Shown here: piece after piece, positions 25,287 through 36,925 of the stretch
How the letters are laid out: every line of letters starts with the position of its first letter
How positions within the stretch are numbered: the stretch's first letter is position 1
DNA from: Staphylococcus auricularis
Lineage (GTDB): Bacteria; Bacillota; Bacilli; Staphylococcales; Staphylococcaceae
Assembly (NCBI RefSeq): GCF_001500315.1
Contig: NZ_LLER01000001.1
Span: forward strand, 1-64,000
DNA length: 64,000 bases
Reading direction: 5' to 3'
Notes under the pieces: model-generated
Seen by the model: the letters and a program-made list of their open reading frames with translations, nothing else
Told to the model about the DNA's origin: nothing
The model's database searches: none
Made by a program: the position numbers and the translations under genes

Positions 25287-26525
25287 ATGCAATTTGTCCA
25301 ATTGACGCCTGAAGAGTTTAATGGTTTTACAATGAAAGCGCCTTCGCATTATACACAAAGCGCGAGACATTATAATTACAGACATCAGGATCAAGATGAT
25401 GCGCATCTCGTAGGAGTAAAGGAAAATGACGAAGTGATCGCAGCGTGTTTATTAACTGAAGCAAGATGTTTAAAGTTCTTTCGTTATTTCTATACACATC
25501 GAGGGCCGGTACTTGATTTTAACAACGTCAAATTAGTCGAATTCTTTTTCAGCCATTTGACGCAATATCTTAAAAAACATAATTGTTTATATGTGTTAGT
25601 AGACCCGTACATATTAGAAAATATCAGAATTGCAACCGGTGAGATTATTAAATCCTTTGATAACCGTGCAGTTGTAAAAACGCTAGAACAACTTGGATAC
25701 AAACATCAAGGTTATACAGTAGGTTATTCACAAACTAGCCAAATACGTTGGCTCTCTGTACTCGATTTAAAAGATAAATCAGAAGACCAATTATTAAAAG
25801 AAATGGATTACCAAACACGTAGAAACATTAAAAAAACATACGAAATGCACGTCAAAGTCAAAACGTTACCAATTGAAGAAACGGATCGCTTCTTCAAACT
25901 ATTTAAAATGGCCGAAGAAAAACACGGTTTCAAATTTAGAGAACTCGACTATTTTATTAGAATGCAACGTATGTATGGTGATCGTGCCTTCTTGAAACTC
26001 GCATACATCAATTTAGATGAACTGCTTGATGTGCAACAACAAAAGGAAAATGAACTTCAAAGTCAACTAGATGAAGTTCATGCATCATTGGAAGAAAATC
26101 CTAACTCTAAAAAAAGTAAAAATAAAGCCAAACAAATTGAACAACAATTAAATAGCCAAACTAAAAAAATTAATGAAACAAAAGCACTCATTGAAACGGA
26201 TGGTACGACACTTGATTTAGCTGCCGCATTGTATCTCTACAATGAACATGAAGTTTACTATCTATCGAGTGGTTCAAATCCTAAATATAATGCCTATATG
26301 GGCGCCTACCGTTTACAATGGGAAATGATTAAGTTCGCCAAAGCACACAACATAGACCACTATAACTTTTATGGTATTACCGGTGACTTCAGCGAAGATG
26401 CAGAAGACTATGGTGTGCAACGATTTAAAGAAGGCTTTAACGCTCACGTCGAAGAATATATCGGTGACTTTATCAAGCCAATCAAACCAGTATTATATCA
26501 ACTTTATCAACGAATGAATCGATAA
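25287..26525 (+). CDS. fmhA: FemABX-family peptidyltransferase, FmhA-like
   Basis: A 412-residue FemABX protein: two GNAT-like halves (RGPVLDF and VDPYILENIRI in the first; LDLKDKSEDQLLKEM and YNFYGITGDFSEDAEDYGV in the second). A coiled-coil arm at about residues 245-310 is rich in E, K and Q. FemABX enzymes add amino acids from charged tRNA to the peptidoglycan stem peptide. It is not beside a second fem gene, so it is not the femA-femB pair. In S. aureus fmhA lies on the same side of narT, which supports FmhA; its substrate is unsettled. ATG 25287 follows AGAGGGG. Confidence 0.8.
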   Translation: MQFVQLTPEEFNGFTMKAPSHYTQSARHYNYRHQDQDDAHLVGVKENDEVIAACLLTEARCLKFFRYFYTHRGPVLDFNNVKLVEFFFSHLTQYLKKHNCLYVLVDPYILENIRIATGEIIKSFDNRAVVKTLEQLGYKHQGYTVGYSQTSQIRWLSVLDLKDKSEDQLLKEMDYQTRRNIKKTYEMHVKVKTLPIEETDRFFKLFKMAEEKHGFKFRELDYFIRMQRMYGDRAFLKLAYINLDELLDVQQQKENELQSQLDEVHASLEENPNSKKSKNKAKQIEQQLNSQTKKINETKALIETDGTTLDLAAALYLYNEHEVYYLSSGSNPKYNAYMGAYRLQWEMIKFAKAHNIDHYNFYGITGDFSEDAEDYGVQRFKEGFNAHVEEYIGDFIKPIKPVLYQLYQRMNR

Positions 26526-26539
26526 ACAGGATACGATGT

Positions 26540-26586
26540 AAAGCGATGGTACGGTCGATATAACAGGCTGTGACATCGCTTTTTTT
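26540..26586 (+). terminator. Terminator after fmhA-like gene
   Basis: AAAGCGATG (26540-26548) pairs with CATCGCTTT (26574-26582), followed by T. A second dyad, GGAGGTCA (26614-26621) with TGACCTCC (26651-26658), follows and may be a further hairpin in the leader of the symporter gene. Confidence 0.85.
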
Positions 26587-26733
26587 CTATTTGTATTAGG
26601 ATGGCAGTATGCGGGAGGTCACTCTGGAAGCACAAGGGGTTACGGGAGTCTGACCTCCGTCTATTTGTTGGAATAGGAAAAATGAATAAGTATTGATCAA
26701 AATATATAGTGACTTACTAAAGGAGGGATACCG

Positions 26734-28155
26734 GTGTTTGATCATAGGGAACAATTTACGCTCGGTTTGATTATTATCGTTTACTTTATCTTCTTATTAC
26801 TTATGTCTTTATACATAAAAAGAAATATAAAAACATATGATGATTACAATGTCGCAAGTCGAACAGTTTCAATCTTTCCACTGATGCTGACATTTATTAG
26901 TACAGGGGTCGGTGGCGCAACTTTACTCGGTTATATGGAAAATGGATACGTTGCAGGTATGGGCCAACAATGGATCCATATTACGATGTTGAGTGCGGTC
27001 ATCGTGCTTGCCATCTTTTTCTTAAAACGCATTCGCTTACTCGGTGAAAAACATCAAATGGTTACGATTGGTGACTACATCGCATTACGTTACGGAGAAG
27101 GTGCCCGAATTCCAACGGTGATTAGTTATCTTTTCGCATATTGTGCGATGACAGGAATGCAATTTGTGGCTATCGCTTCCGTCTTAAATTTAACTATTGG
27201 AGTACCGATGTTTTCCGGTGTGCTCATCGGATGGATTTTACTTACAATTAAGACTTACTTTGGAGGACTCAAAGCAGTCATTTGGCAAGATTTAGTGCAA
27301 GGGATTATCTTAACGATTGGTATCATCGTACTATTCTTTGTCGTAATGTATGATGCAGGAGGTTGGAGTGAAGTCAGTGCAAAAGCCATTCAACAACACC
27401 AACCTGAAATGTTAGATGTATTACATATTACGCCTAACGAAATTCTGATCTATCTCTTAACTTTAGCGTTCTATCAATTTATTAGACAAGATGTGTGGCA
27501 ACGTATTTGGGCCGCAAAAGATTTAAGAACAGCGCGTACAGGTTATACTATTTCAATGATTATCGCTGTATTACTTGGTGCGATGGTTGTGCTTATTGGG
27601 GTGTACAGTCATTTTGGTTTAGACATCAACATCAAAGATACACCAATGATCTTTTATAACGTCATTCAAGATGTCTTCCCATTCCCACTTGTGGTCGCAA
27701 TGATTCTCGTGCTGTTAGCTGCGGTTATCTCAAGCGCGGACTCATTCTTCATTGCTGGGGCGTCATCGATTGCGAATGATATCATCAAACCTCACGTGAA
27801 AGTAGAAAATCAAGATCGCATGTTACTTTATAGTAAATTATCCGTGATTTTCGTATCTATGATTGCACTGATACTCGCGTTGATGATTCCAGGATTAGTC
27901 GAGTTAATGGTGACAGGTACTGCAATGACAGTTTCAGGATTACTCGCACCTGTCGTATTCGGCCTCTTCTGGTCTCGTCCGACAAAACTTGCAGGTAATC
28001 TCTCTATGTGGGTCGGTTTGATTTCAGCGATCATATGGCAAATCTTAGGACATCCTTATGGCATGCATCCAATCCTCATTGGATTACCACTCTCTATTGT
28101 GACATTACTAGTTGTGACACTTTTTGATAAAAAAGGACGTACAGTCGCTCAATAA
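26734..28155 (+). CDS. Sodium:solute symporter family protein
   Basis: A 473-residue SSS-family transporter with about 13 membrane segments. The family's conserved region is visible as KTYFGGLKAVIWQDLVQG, and the sodium-site helix with AAVISSADSFFIAGASSIAND. It imports a small solute together with sodium; the substrate (proline, pantothenate, sugar or sialate-type) cannot be fixed from the sequence. GTG 26734 follows AAGGAGG. It is a single-gene unit with a terminator after it. Confidence 0.88.
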   Translation: MFDHREQFTLGLIIIVYFIFLLLMSLYIKRNIKTYDDYNVASRTVSIFPLMLTFISTGVGGATLLGYMENGYVAGMGQQWIHITMLSAVIVLAIFFLKRIRLLGEKHQMVTIGDYIALRYGEGARIPTVISYLFAYCAMTGMQFVAIASVLNLTIGVPMFSGVLIGWILLTIKTYFGGLKAVIWQDLVQGIILTIGIIVLFFVVMYDAGGWSEVSAKAIQQHQPEMLDVLHITPNEILIYLLTLAFYQFIRQDVWQRIWAAKDLRTARTGYTISMIIAVLLGAMVVLIGVYSHFGLDINIKDTPMIFYNVIQDVFPFPLVVAMILVLLAAVISSADSFFIAGASSIANDIIKPHVKVENQDRMLLYSKLSVIFVSMIALILALMIPGLVELMVTGTAMTVSGLLAPVVFGLFWSRPTKLAGNLSMWVGLISAIIWQILGHPYGMHPILIGLPLSIVTLLVVTLFDKKGRTVAQ

Positions 28156-28181
28156 ATTCACATTTTGAATTGAATTATTTG

Positions 28182-28236
28182 TAAGACACTTTCATCTCAT
28201 TCTGAAAATTAGAGTGAAGATGGAAGTGTCTTTTTT
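28182..28236 (+). terminator. Terminator after the symporter
   Basis: AAGACACTTTCATCT pairs imperfectly with AGATGGAAGTGTCTT, followed by T6. Confidence 0.85.
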
Positions 28237-28460
28237 ATGTTTTATAGGTTAAATAGGATAGAAGATTTCTATTATATAAAGGAAAACAAATTTGTCTCCA
28301 GCTTCTTTAAAAAGCCTAAAAAAGCTGATTTCATAGTCTTTATACAGGGTATAGATCGTGCTGTTTATTAAAAAGAAAACACATTTGTATAAAATACATA
28401 TTAAAAATAGAAAGGTATTTAAAAACTTAATTTTGCCACACAAAAAAATGAGAAAATGAG

Positions 28461-28488
28461 TTGTAAAATTTATTAATTGGGGTATAAT
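28461..28488 (+). promoter_or_regulatory. Promoter of the serine-rich adhesin
   Basis: TTGTAA (28461-28466), a 16-base spacer and TATAAT (28483-28488) sit about 70 bases before the adhesin start. From 28237 to here there is no gene. Confidence 0.6.
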
Positions 28489-30149
28489 GGCAAAAACAAT
28501 ATAATTCAGTTAATTAGTTGTGTGTAATTTTTACGATCTTAATGGAGGCGAATTTATGTCAAAGCAGCAAAGAAATAAATTCCGGCAAAGTTTTGCAGAT
28601 GAAAAAGCTCGGGTAAGGCTTTATAAATCTGGTAAAAATTGGGTCAAAGCCGGGATTAAAGAGATTAAATTATTAGGTATAATGGGCGTGCCTTTCTTAA
28701 GCAGCAGCATTGAAAAACAACCAGACTTGTCTCAAAAGACAGATGGATTTGTTAAACGTCAAGCGCTTAAGACGACCGCCGTGGCAGGGGTAATATTTAC
28801 TGTCAATATGTTGCATGATCAACAGGCGTTTGCTGCATCCGATGCGCCAGTGACATCAGAACTTTCTGCGCATAGTGAAACAGTAGGTAACCAAAACTCC
28901 ACTGCAATTGGTAAATCAGAAACCAATACTTCAGCTTCAGAAGAACTCTCAACAAGTATTTCTGAAAGCGAATCTGCATCATTAGCAGAGCAAGCTACTT
29001 CTGAATCAACAAGCGAGGAAGAAGCAAACAAAGCGTCAACTTCAAGCCGTGCAGATGAAGAACAATCAGAATCAACTGAAGCCTCTTCTACTTCTGAACG
29101 TCAAGAAGAAAGCGAAAGCGCTAAAAAAGAGACAACAAGTGAAGAAGCGGAACAGCCTGCTTCAGAGTCAAGTAACTCTGAATCTACTTCAGCAGAACAA
29201 ACTTCTGAAAAGCAACAATCTTCTGAATCTGTAAAAGAAGATAAAGCAGAACAAAAGAGTACGAAAGCAGATGAAACATCTGAATCTCAAGCAAGTCAAT
29301 CTACAGCAACTTCAGAAGATAAAGCCTCTGAAAAAGCTTCAACTTCACAAAATGCGAAAGACACTTCAGCAAGTCAAAAAGCAGAACGTCAAAGCACAAG
29401 TACTACTGAAAGTACAACGGGCAAAGACGTGGTCTCTGATGTGATAAGCTTTAAGACTTCAACAAGTGAATCACGTGGTTATTCAGGCTTCCGTGCAAGA
29501 AGTGCAGGTAGAATCGCTCTCGACAACTTTGCAAGATTAGCAGAAAATGGCGCGAGAGCAGCAGCCGATGCATCCCAAACACAAACATATACAGGTGCGG
29601 GGTATGATCAAAAAACGTACCAATTTATTATAAATTGACGACGAAACAAAATGGAAATCGTGTTGATTTTACTTATACAGTTACTTATGATAACCCGAAT
29701 ACTTCAACAATTGAGAGATCACCACATAGTCCTAAAACTACAGCGGGTGTAAATAATTCTGCAAAAAATAATCAACCTATGTTCTATCTAGGACCAGGAT
29801 TTAGTAAACCTTATAATGCTCAGACTGGTTCAAGTGATTCGAACGGTAATTTTGCTGGTGGAGTAGGACCAAACCCAGAATATATCTATCCACTTCGAGA
29901 TGGTTATTATTGGTCGGGAAACTTTCCATTTGGTCATGGTTTGCTTAATCAAGGTTACGGTATAACGACAAAATGGAGCGCAAATATTATAGCTGATAAT
30001 GCAACTTGGGACTTTGTTCCATTTGCGAGTTCCACAGATTCAAATAGAAACTTCTTTATAGGCCGTGGTGGCGCTGCACCAGTAATTCATGGTGAAGACC
30101 CATCTGTTGCATCGAAATCTGCAAGCCAAAGTATTGCGGATTCTCAAAG

Positions 30150-30390
30150 TCAATCGAGAGCCTCTGAACAACAAAGCACTTCTAAGAAAGCTTCAGAACA
30201 ACAAAGTAATTCTAAACGTCTTTCAGAGCAAGCAAGCACTTCTAAGCGACTTTCAGAGCAACAAAGTAATTCTAAGCGACTTTCAGAGCAACAAAGTAAT
30301 TCTAAGCGACTTTCAGAGCAACAAAGTAATTCTAAGCGACTTTCAGAGCAACAAAGTAATTCTAAGCGACTTTCAGAACAAGAGAGCAAT
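30150..30390 (+). repeat. 30-bp tandem repeats in the adhesin
   Basis: Units of 30 bases encode [10 protein letters not shown]. Four adjoining copies (30241-30360) are identical and a fifth differs late in the unit; two or three diverged copies precede them. Such arrays readily change copy number. Confidence 0.9.
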
Positions 30391-30527
30391 TCTAAAAAAG
30401 CATCTGAAAGTGTTGTACGTGCATCTGAAAGTAATAGTAGATCAGAAGACTCACGACTTTCTGAAGAGAAATCAAGATCAGAAAGTACAGCTAACTCAGA
30501 TTCAGTGAGAAACTCACAAGAAGCTTC

Positions 30528-30690
30528 AAGGTCAGCATCTATAAGCAAAGTAAATTCAGAAATAGCTTCTGAAGATGCATCAAGATCAGCGTCTATAAGC
30601 AAAGTAAATTCAGAAAGAGCTTCAGAAGATGCATCAAGATCAACGTCTATAAGCAAAGCAAATTCAGAGATAGCTTCAGAAGATGCTTCA
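30528..30690 (+). repeat. 54-bp tandem repeats in the adhesin
   Basis: Three 18-residue units of the form [18 protein letters not shown] with small changes. They lie between the 30-bp array and the main serine-rich stretch. Confidence 0.82.
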
Positions 30691-33600
30691 AGAACCAAAA
30701 GTCTAAGTGAATCTGATTCAAAACGTGCCTCAGAAAATAGTGCATCTTTATCGAAGAGTGAATCAGTAAGAGATTCAAATAATGAGTCGTTATCGAAGAG
30801 TGAATCACAACGTAAAAGTAATCAAGATTCGATTAGTATTTCTAATTCATTAGAAGATTCAGTATTCGAAAGTGAATCATTAAGTGCTTCATCGAGTAAT
30901 TCAGAAAGTGAATCAACAGAAAAAATCGAATCAGAAAGTGCATCAATCAGTGATTCACTATCTCGTTTACAATCAGCAAGTACTTCAACGAGTAATTCAG
31001 TAAACAGTGCATCATTATCAGAAAGCGAATCAGCAAGAGATAAAAATAGTGAAAGTACTTCATTAAGTAATTCGACTTCAGAGAGTAGTTCAGAAAGTAC
31101 AAGTACTTCTGAATCGATAAGCGCAAGCACGTCTACATCTAATAGTACTTCAGCGAGCACAAGTGCGTCTGAATCAACAAGTACGAGCACATCTGAATCA
31201 ACTAGTGCATCAGCATCAACAAGTACTTCAGAATCGACAAGCGCAAGCACATCAACGTCTGACAGTGCTTCAGCGAGTACGTCAACAAGTGAAAGTGAAT
31301 CAAGTTCTGCTTCAGCAAGTACAAGCGAATCAGATTCAACAAGTGCTTCATTATCAGCAAGCACATCGACAAGTGAATCAGAGTCAACTAGCACATCTAT
31401 GAGTGACTCAACAAGTGCATCACTTAGCACTTCAACATCTGAAAGTGAATCAACTTCTGCTTCAGAAAGTAGTTCAACAAGTACAAGCACATCTGAATCA
31501 AATAGTGTATCAGCATCAACAAGCACATCTGAATCGACAAGTGCAAGTACATCAACATCAGATAGTACTTCAGTGAGCACGTCAACAAGTGAAAGCGAAT
31601 CAAGTTCAGCATCAGAAAGTACAAGTGCATCTGAATCAGAAAGTGCATCACTTAGTGCTTCAACTTCACAGAGTGAATCGGTAAATGCTTCAACAAGCGC
31701 GAGTGACTCAACAAGTACATCTATTTCAGCAAGCACATCAACATCAGATAGTGCATCAGCATCAGCAAGTGAGTCGACTTCAGTAAGCTCTAGCGAATTA
31801 GAAAGTGCATCACTTAGCACTTCAACATCTGAAAGTGAATCAACTTCAGCATCAGAAAGTACAAGCGCTTCAGACTCAACAAGTGCTTCAGCTTCAACAA
31901 GCACATCATTGTCAGCAAGCACATCAGTGAGCGAATCGAATAGTGTTTCTGAGAGCACATCAACTAGCGAATCATTGAGTACGTCAACAAGCTTATCAGC
32001 TTCAACAAGCACATCAGTGAGTGACTCGACAAGTAGCTCATTATCAACAAGTACTTCATTATCAGAAAGCACATCAGCTTCAATGAGCACATCAGAAAGT
32101 ACATCAGCGAGTGAGTCAACAAGTACTTCAGTAAGCGAGTCAGAAAGTGCTTCAACTTCAACAAGCACATCATTGTCAGATAGCACATCAATAAGCGAAT
32201 CGAACAGTATTTCTGAAAGTACGTCAACGAGCGAATCATTAAGTACATCAACAAGCTTATCGTCTTCGACAAGTAGTTCAATGAGTGATTCTACAAGCGC
32301 ATCATTATCAGCAAGCACTTCAGTAAGTGAATCAGCAAGCGCATCAAGTAGCACATCAACAAGTGAATCGCTATCAAATAGCACTTCATTAAGTGAATCA
32401 ACGAGTACGTCACTGTCTGACAGCACATCTGCTTCTATGAGTACATCAGAAAGTGCTTCTACAAGTGCATCAGTATCTGAGAGTACATCAGTTAGTACAT
32501 CGGCAAGTGAATCTGTATCGACAAGTACTTCATTATCTGAGAGTGAATCAATGAGCACTTCAACAAGCTTATCGGCTTCAACAAGTAGTTCAATGAGTGA
32601 CTCAACAAGCGCGTCATTATCAACAAGTACTTCATTGAGCGATTCATCTAGCACATCTGCTTCAGTTAGTGGATCAATAAGCGACTCAACAAGCAGTTCA
32701 TTATCGACAAGCACGTCAGTAAGTGAGTCAGAAAGTACTTCAACGTCAGTAAGTATCTCAGAAAGCTTGTCTGCAAGTACGTCAGTTTCTGAAAGTACAT
32801 CAACAAGTGTAAGTACTTCATTGAGTGACTCAACATCAACGAGCGTTTCAGAAAGTGAGTCTGCGTCAGCGAGCACATCGTTATCTGCAAGCACATCTGT
32901 AAGTGAGTCGTTGAGCACGTCAACAAGTATGTCTGATTCAGAAAGTGCATCAATGAGTGAATCAACTTCAATTTCTGAAAGTGAATCAATGAGTACTTCA
33001 ACATCGTTAAGTGACTCTGCAAGTGCGTCATTATCGACAAGTACTTCAGCAAGTACTTCATCAAGCTTATCAACTTCAGTAAGCGGCTCAATGAGTGATT
33101 CTACGAGCGCATCATTATCAACAAGCACGTCATTAAGTGACTCAGAAAGTACTTCAGCGAGCACATCAGTGAGTGAATCATTAAGTACGTCAACAAGCCT
33201 ATCAGCTTCGACAAGTACATCAATGAGTGACTCAACAAGCGTCTCATTATCGACGAGCACGTCATTAAGCGAATCAACTAGTGCTTCAGCAAGTACATCG
33301 ACAAGTGAATCTGCTTCTACAAGCACTTCTATTTCTGAAAGCACATCAGTAAGTGAATCGTTAAGTACATCAACAAGTACATCAATGAGTGATTCGACAA
33401 GTACTTCATTATCAACGAGCACGTCATTAAGCGACTCTGCTTCAATGAGCACATCAACAAGCATATCTGAAAGCATGTCAACAAGTGCATCATTATCAGA
33501 TAGCACATCAATGAGCGACTCTGCTTCTACAAGCGTTTCAGCTTCTGAAAGCACATCTGCTTCAATAAGTGCATCAGATAGTGCTTCTACTTCAGTAAGC

Positions 33601-34022
33601 ACATCAGTAAGTGAATCACTAAGTACTTCAACAAGTATGTCTGCTTCAACAAGTAACTCTATGACAACATCAACTTCTGACAATAGCTCAATGAGTTCAT
33701 CAGAAGTGTCATCAATGAGCACATCTGAAAATACTTCAATGAGTGACTCAACAAGTCATTCAATGAATGCTACAGATCAACACGGTAGTCATGACCAAGG
33801 TTCTCAAGAACAAAGCGGTTCAACTTCAGGAAACCATAACACTGATGGCAACACTGCTTTACCTGATACAGGTCAATCATCTAACCATACTGGATTATTC
33901 GGTGCAGTATTAGCGATGCTTGCAGGATTAGGTTTAATCAAGAGATCTAAAAAAGACAAAAAAGGCAACAAAGACGAAGCCTAAGAGATAGAAATTCGTT
34001 AAATCAGTTTAATAAATATTGA

Positions 34023-34097
34023 AGAGGCAAGGACACCGTTCATTAAGGAAAATAAATTTATAATTTTTCTAAAAAATGACCCGTGTCCTTAGCCTCT
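34023..34097 (+). terminator. Hairpin between adhesin and secY2
   Basis: AGAGGCAAGGACAC (34023-34036) pairs with GTGTCCTTAGCCTCT (34083-34097), enclosing an AT-rich loop, followed by TTTG. It probably ends most adhesin transcripts; secY2 may have its own -10 (GATATAAT) directly after. Confidence 0.7.
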
Positions 34098-34143
34098 TTG
34101 ATATAATATTGAACAATAGAAGTTTATTGTGGAGATTAATTGA

Positions 34144-35355
34144 ATGAAACGTATCTTTAATCAATATGAATATAAAGTGTTATATAAACGAATCTTATTT
34201 ACTTGTTTCATACTTGGTATATACATACTAGGCAGTAACATTCCGATCGTTGCGCAATCGAGTGAGAGGGAAGAAACCCGCTCATTCTACAGTATTGCAA
34301 TTTCGAATATGGGCGGAGATATCACGTCGTTGAACATTTTTACCCTTGGGTTAGGGCCCTGGCTCACGTCTATGATATTTTTTACGTTAATTGCCTATCG
34401 AAACATGGATAAGGCGGCAAAGCAAACGAAGAAGGAAAAGCATTATAAAGAGAAATTGTTAACGTTAGTCCTCGCTGTGCTCCAAGGTTATTTCGTTATT
34501 CTGTCATTTGTCGAAAATAATTTAATTCAGACAGACCATATCTACATTTTAGTGTTGTATTTAGTAACTGGTACGATGCTGTTTGTGTGGATGGCGGATC
34601 AGAATACGCGATACGGGATTGCAGGACCTATGCCAATTGTGTTGATGAGTATTATTAAATCTATGTTCCAACAACAACTTGTGCATGTCAGTGCGAGTAC
34701 GACGATTCTCGTCATTTTTTCTGTACTTATCATCATTGCATTATTTATCTTACTGTTTACAGAGCTCGTCGAATATCGCACACCTTATCGCGATACGATG
34801 AATGTGAGTCAAACCCACAGCAAGACATATCTCGCATGGAAAATTAATCCATCTGGGAGTATTTCAATCATGATTAGTGTCTCAGTATTTATTTTACTGA
34901 ATAACTTAATCCATTTAATCTTGAGTTATTTTTCATCAGATGGGAGAGTGAACTTTCAATTGGTTAGTTTCACTAATCCCATTGGTATTACGATATACAT
35001 CTTTATCCAATTGGTATTAGGTTATTTACTTTCACGATTCTTATTAAATACAAAGCAAAAATCTAAAGAATTTCTGAAAAATGGTAATTATTTTGTCGGA
35101 GTTAAACCTGGATTAGAGACGAAACGTTATTTAGATCGGATGGCGCGTCGTGTCTGCTGGTTTGGTTCTGGCCTAGTGACACTCATTATTGCGATTCCAC
35201 TCTATAGTACGTTGTTGATTCCAGAACTCGCGCCACAAATTTACTTTGCGATTCAGTTAATTGTACTCGTCTACATTGGTATCAACATCGTCGAAACATT
35301 AAGAACATACCTATACTTTGATAAATATAAGCCATTTTTGAATAAATACTGGTAA
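34144..35355 (+). CDS. secY2: Accessory Sec translocon channel SecY2
   Basis: A 403-residue polytopic membrane protein with the SecY layout of about ten segments, including the [13 protein letters not shown] segment and a late conserved [10 protein letters not shown](M) region. SecY2 forms the channel that exports glycosylated serine-rich adhesins only. It is the first gene of the run secY2-asp1-asp2-asp3-secA2-gtfA-gtfB, followed after 10 bases by asp1. Confidence 0.93.
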   Translation: MKRIFNQYEYKVLYKRILFTCFILGIYILGSNIPIVAQSSEREETRSFYSIAISNMGGDITSLNIFTLGLGPWLTSMIFFTLIAYRNMDKAAKQTKKEKHYKEKLLTLVLAVLQGYFVILSFVENNLIQTDHIYILVLYLVTGTMLFVWMADQNTRYGIAGPMPIVLMSIIKSMFQQQLVHVSASTTILVIFSVLIIIALFILLFTELVEYRTPYRDTMNVSQTHSKTYLAWKINPSGSISIMISVSVFILLNNLIHLILSYFSSDGRVNFQLVSFTNPIGITIYIFIQLVLGYLLSRFLLNTKQKSKEFLKNGNYFVGVKPGLETKRYLDRMARRVCWFGSGLVTLIIAIPLYSTLLIPELAPQIYFAIQLIVLVYIGINIVETLRTYLYFDKYKPFLNKYW

Positions 35356-35365
35356 GGAGAATTAT

Positions 35366-36925
35366 ATGAAACATTTTATCCCAGCTTGGTATAGCCAGAA
35401 ACGCTGGTGGGCGGATAAAGCAGAACCGTTTTACAACAAGCGGTTGGTGACCGAGTTTGATGATTTGATCAGCTTGATGAATATGCATCAAAAGCATCAG
35501 ATTGATTTTGATATCTTGGTACTGAATTATTTTCCGGATTTAAGAACTTTTTTACATCGACATCAATTATTTGAAGCAAACTATTGGTCATTGTTTGATG
35601 AGATTCAAGGATTTTCACATCGGACACCTCAAGCGATTGATTATCGTCAATTACAGTGGCCGGCAGAGACCGAATTTGTGTTCACACCGTTTCTGATGAG
35701 AGGTGTGACAAGCCCTTCGACGTATACGAATATTTATTTTAATCAAGAGGGATATATCGTGTGGCTGGAGGATTTTGAAGGATTGAAAAAGCAGCGCCGG
35801 TATATCTTCGACGATCGCGGATGGTTGTCTGCGATTCGTAACTATGATGAAAACGGTCAGGATGTGAATCAGCAATATATGACGGCTGATGGAGACTGCA
35901 TTTTAACGGAAGATTTAGTCACGAAACAGATCGTCGTGAGTGATAAGTATCGTCATCGCTTTGATCAAGCAGAATATGCGACGATGACGGAATTCATCCA
36001 AGCACAGTTCAAACATTATACTGCGAAACACTATCAGGTGGATGATGTCACAATCGCAGCTGCGGATGACCGTCATAATGCGCTGATTACTGAAAATATC
36101 GCACCGGAGCATTTGTGCTTTTCCATTTATAGTCAGCGTAATAAAGAACTAAATGATCAAACACTCGCCTCTGTACATAAAGGTCAGTACTGGTTGGTGG
36201 ACCGTCAGGATCATGAAGCGGCATTGATGCTTTATCAATCGAAACATCATTTAGATAATCAGTTGATGCGTATTACGCCATTTGATGCGCAAGTGTTACC
36301 GAATATAAGTAGTCAATTGTACGAAACGTATATTGGGCTTTGGCTCGATGGATTGGTAGAACAAGATATGCAGCGCATCGTTACATCATTAACAGCCTAT
36401 ATTCAAGCACACGAAGGGTATCGGTTATTGTTACTGACCAAACATGATCAAAACGAAGTCTCTCCATGGTTAAAAGAGCACATCAAGATTATCAATGACA
36501 AATATAACGAAGTGGAACCGGATGATGAGGGTGTAAATCAACTCGTAGCTGAGGATGAAGATTATGTGAAATTGCTGGAGCTCCAACACGTGCCTTTCGA
36601 GATGGATTTATTCGAAGTTGTTTCTAAATTGAGAATTGTCATCGACTTAAATCAAGAACCAGATTTATTCCTACAAATTTGTAGTATCAGTGCTGGATTG
36701 CCACAGATTAATCAGCGTGAAACGGAGTATGTAACGCACGATAAGAATGGCAAGATTATTTCCTCTGAAGTAGAAATGATTGCGGCTTTAGATTATTTCT
36801 TAGACCACTTAAAACATTGGAATTACTCATTTGCTTATTCGATCAAATTAGTCGACGAATATGCTTCAGAACAGATTATTGATCAGTTAGATCGTTTGAT
36901 TGAAGGTGAAATGCATGGCGCGTAA
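35366..36925 (+). CDS. asp1: Accessory Sec protein Asp1
   Basis: A 519-residue cytoplasmic protein required for export of the serine-rich adhesin; Asp1 has a GT-B glycosyltransferase-like fold but no known catalysis, and with Asp2 and Asp3 binds SecA2 and the glycosylated substrate. MKHFIPAWY at the start is characteristic. AAGGAG precedes ATG 35366. The end overlaps asp2 by 11 bases. Confidence 0.9.
   Translation: MKHFIPAWYSQKRWWADKAEPFYNKRLVTEFDDLISLMNMHQKHQIDFDILVLNYFPDLRTFLHRHQLFEANYWSLFDEIQGFSHRTPQAIDYRQLQWPAETEFVFTPFLMRGVTSPSTYTNIYFNQEGYIVWLEDFEGLKKQRRYIFDDRGWLSAIRNYDENGQDVNQQYMTADGDCILTEDLVTKQIVVSDKYRHRFDQAEYATMTEFIQAQFKHYTAKHYQVDDVTIAAADDRHNALITENIAPEHLCFSIYSQRNKELNDQTLASVHKGQYWLVDRQDHEAALMLYQSKHHLDNQLMRITPFDAQVLPNISSQLYETYIGLWLDGLVEQDMQRIVTSLTAYIQAHEGYRLLLLTKHDQNEVSPWLKEHIKIINDKYNEVEPDDEGVNQLVAEDEDYVKLLELQHVPFEMDLFEVVSKLRIVIDLNQEPDLFLQICSISAGLPQINQRETEYVTHDKNGKIISSEVEMIAALDYFLDHLKHWNYSFAYSIKLVDEYASEQIIDQLDRLIEGEMHGA

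Larger units (their letters stand above)
28556..33984 (+). pseudogene. Serine-rich repeat LPXTG adhesin (SraP-like), single-base frameshift
   Basis: A SraP/GspB-type adhesin in two frames. Part 1 (28556-29638, 360 residues) has the long signal peptide for accessory Sec ([14 protein letters not shown], then a hydrophobic core ending near AFAASD) and a short Ser-rich region. Part 2 (29635-33984) has a ~150-residue non-repeat region, a >1100-residue Ser-rich region (SAS/STS type) and an LPDTG sorting signal, hydrophobic helix and basic tail at 33859 on. One A missing in ATAAATTG near 29632 explains the break: with it, [17 protein letters not shown] reads straight through to ~1810 residues. As given, only a 360-residue fragment lacking the anchor is made. 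The glycosylation and export genes follow. Phase variation, real inactivation and sequence error are all possible. Confidence 0.85.

Noticed and set aside
30241-30390. Possible CRISPR array (30-base direct repeats)
   Set aside because: Units adjoin with no spacers and encode an in-frame repeat of the adhesin.
30822-33722. A 966-codon open frame on the minus strand across the adhesin
   Set aside because: It is the mirror of the serine-rich repeats: a repetitive L/V/D/E/S protein with no ribosome site, produced because Ser-codon repeats leave one antisense frame without stops.
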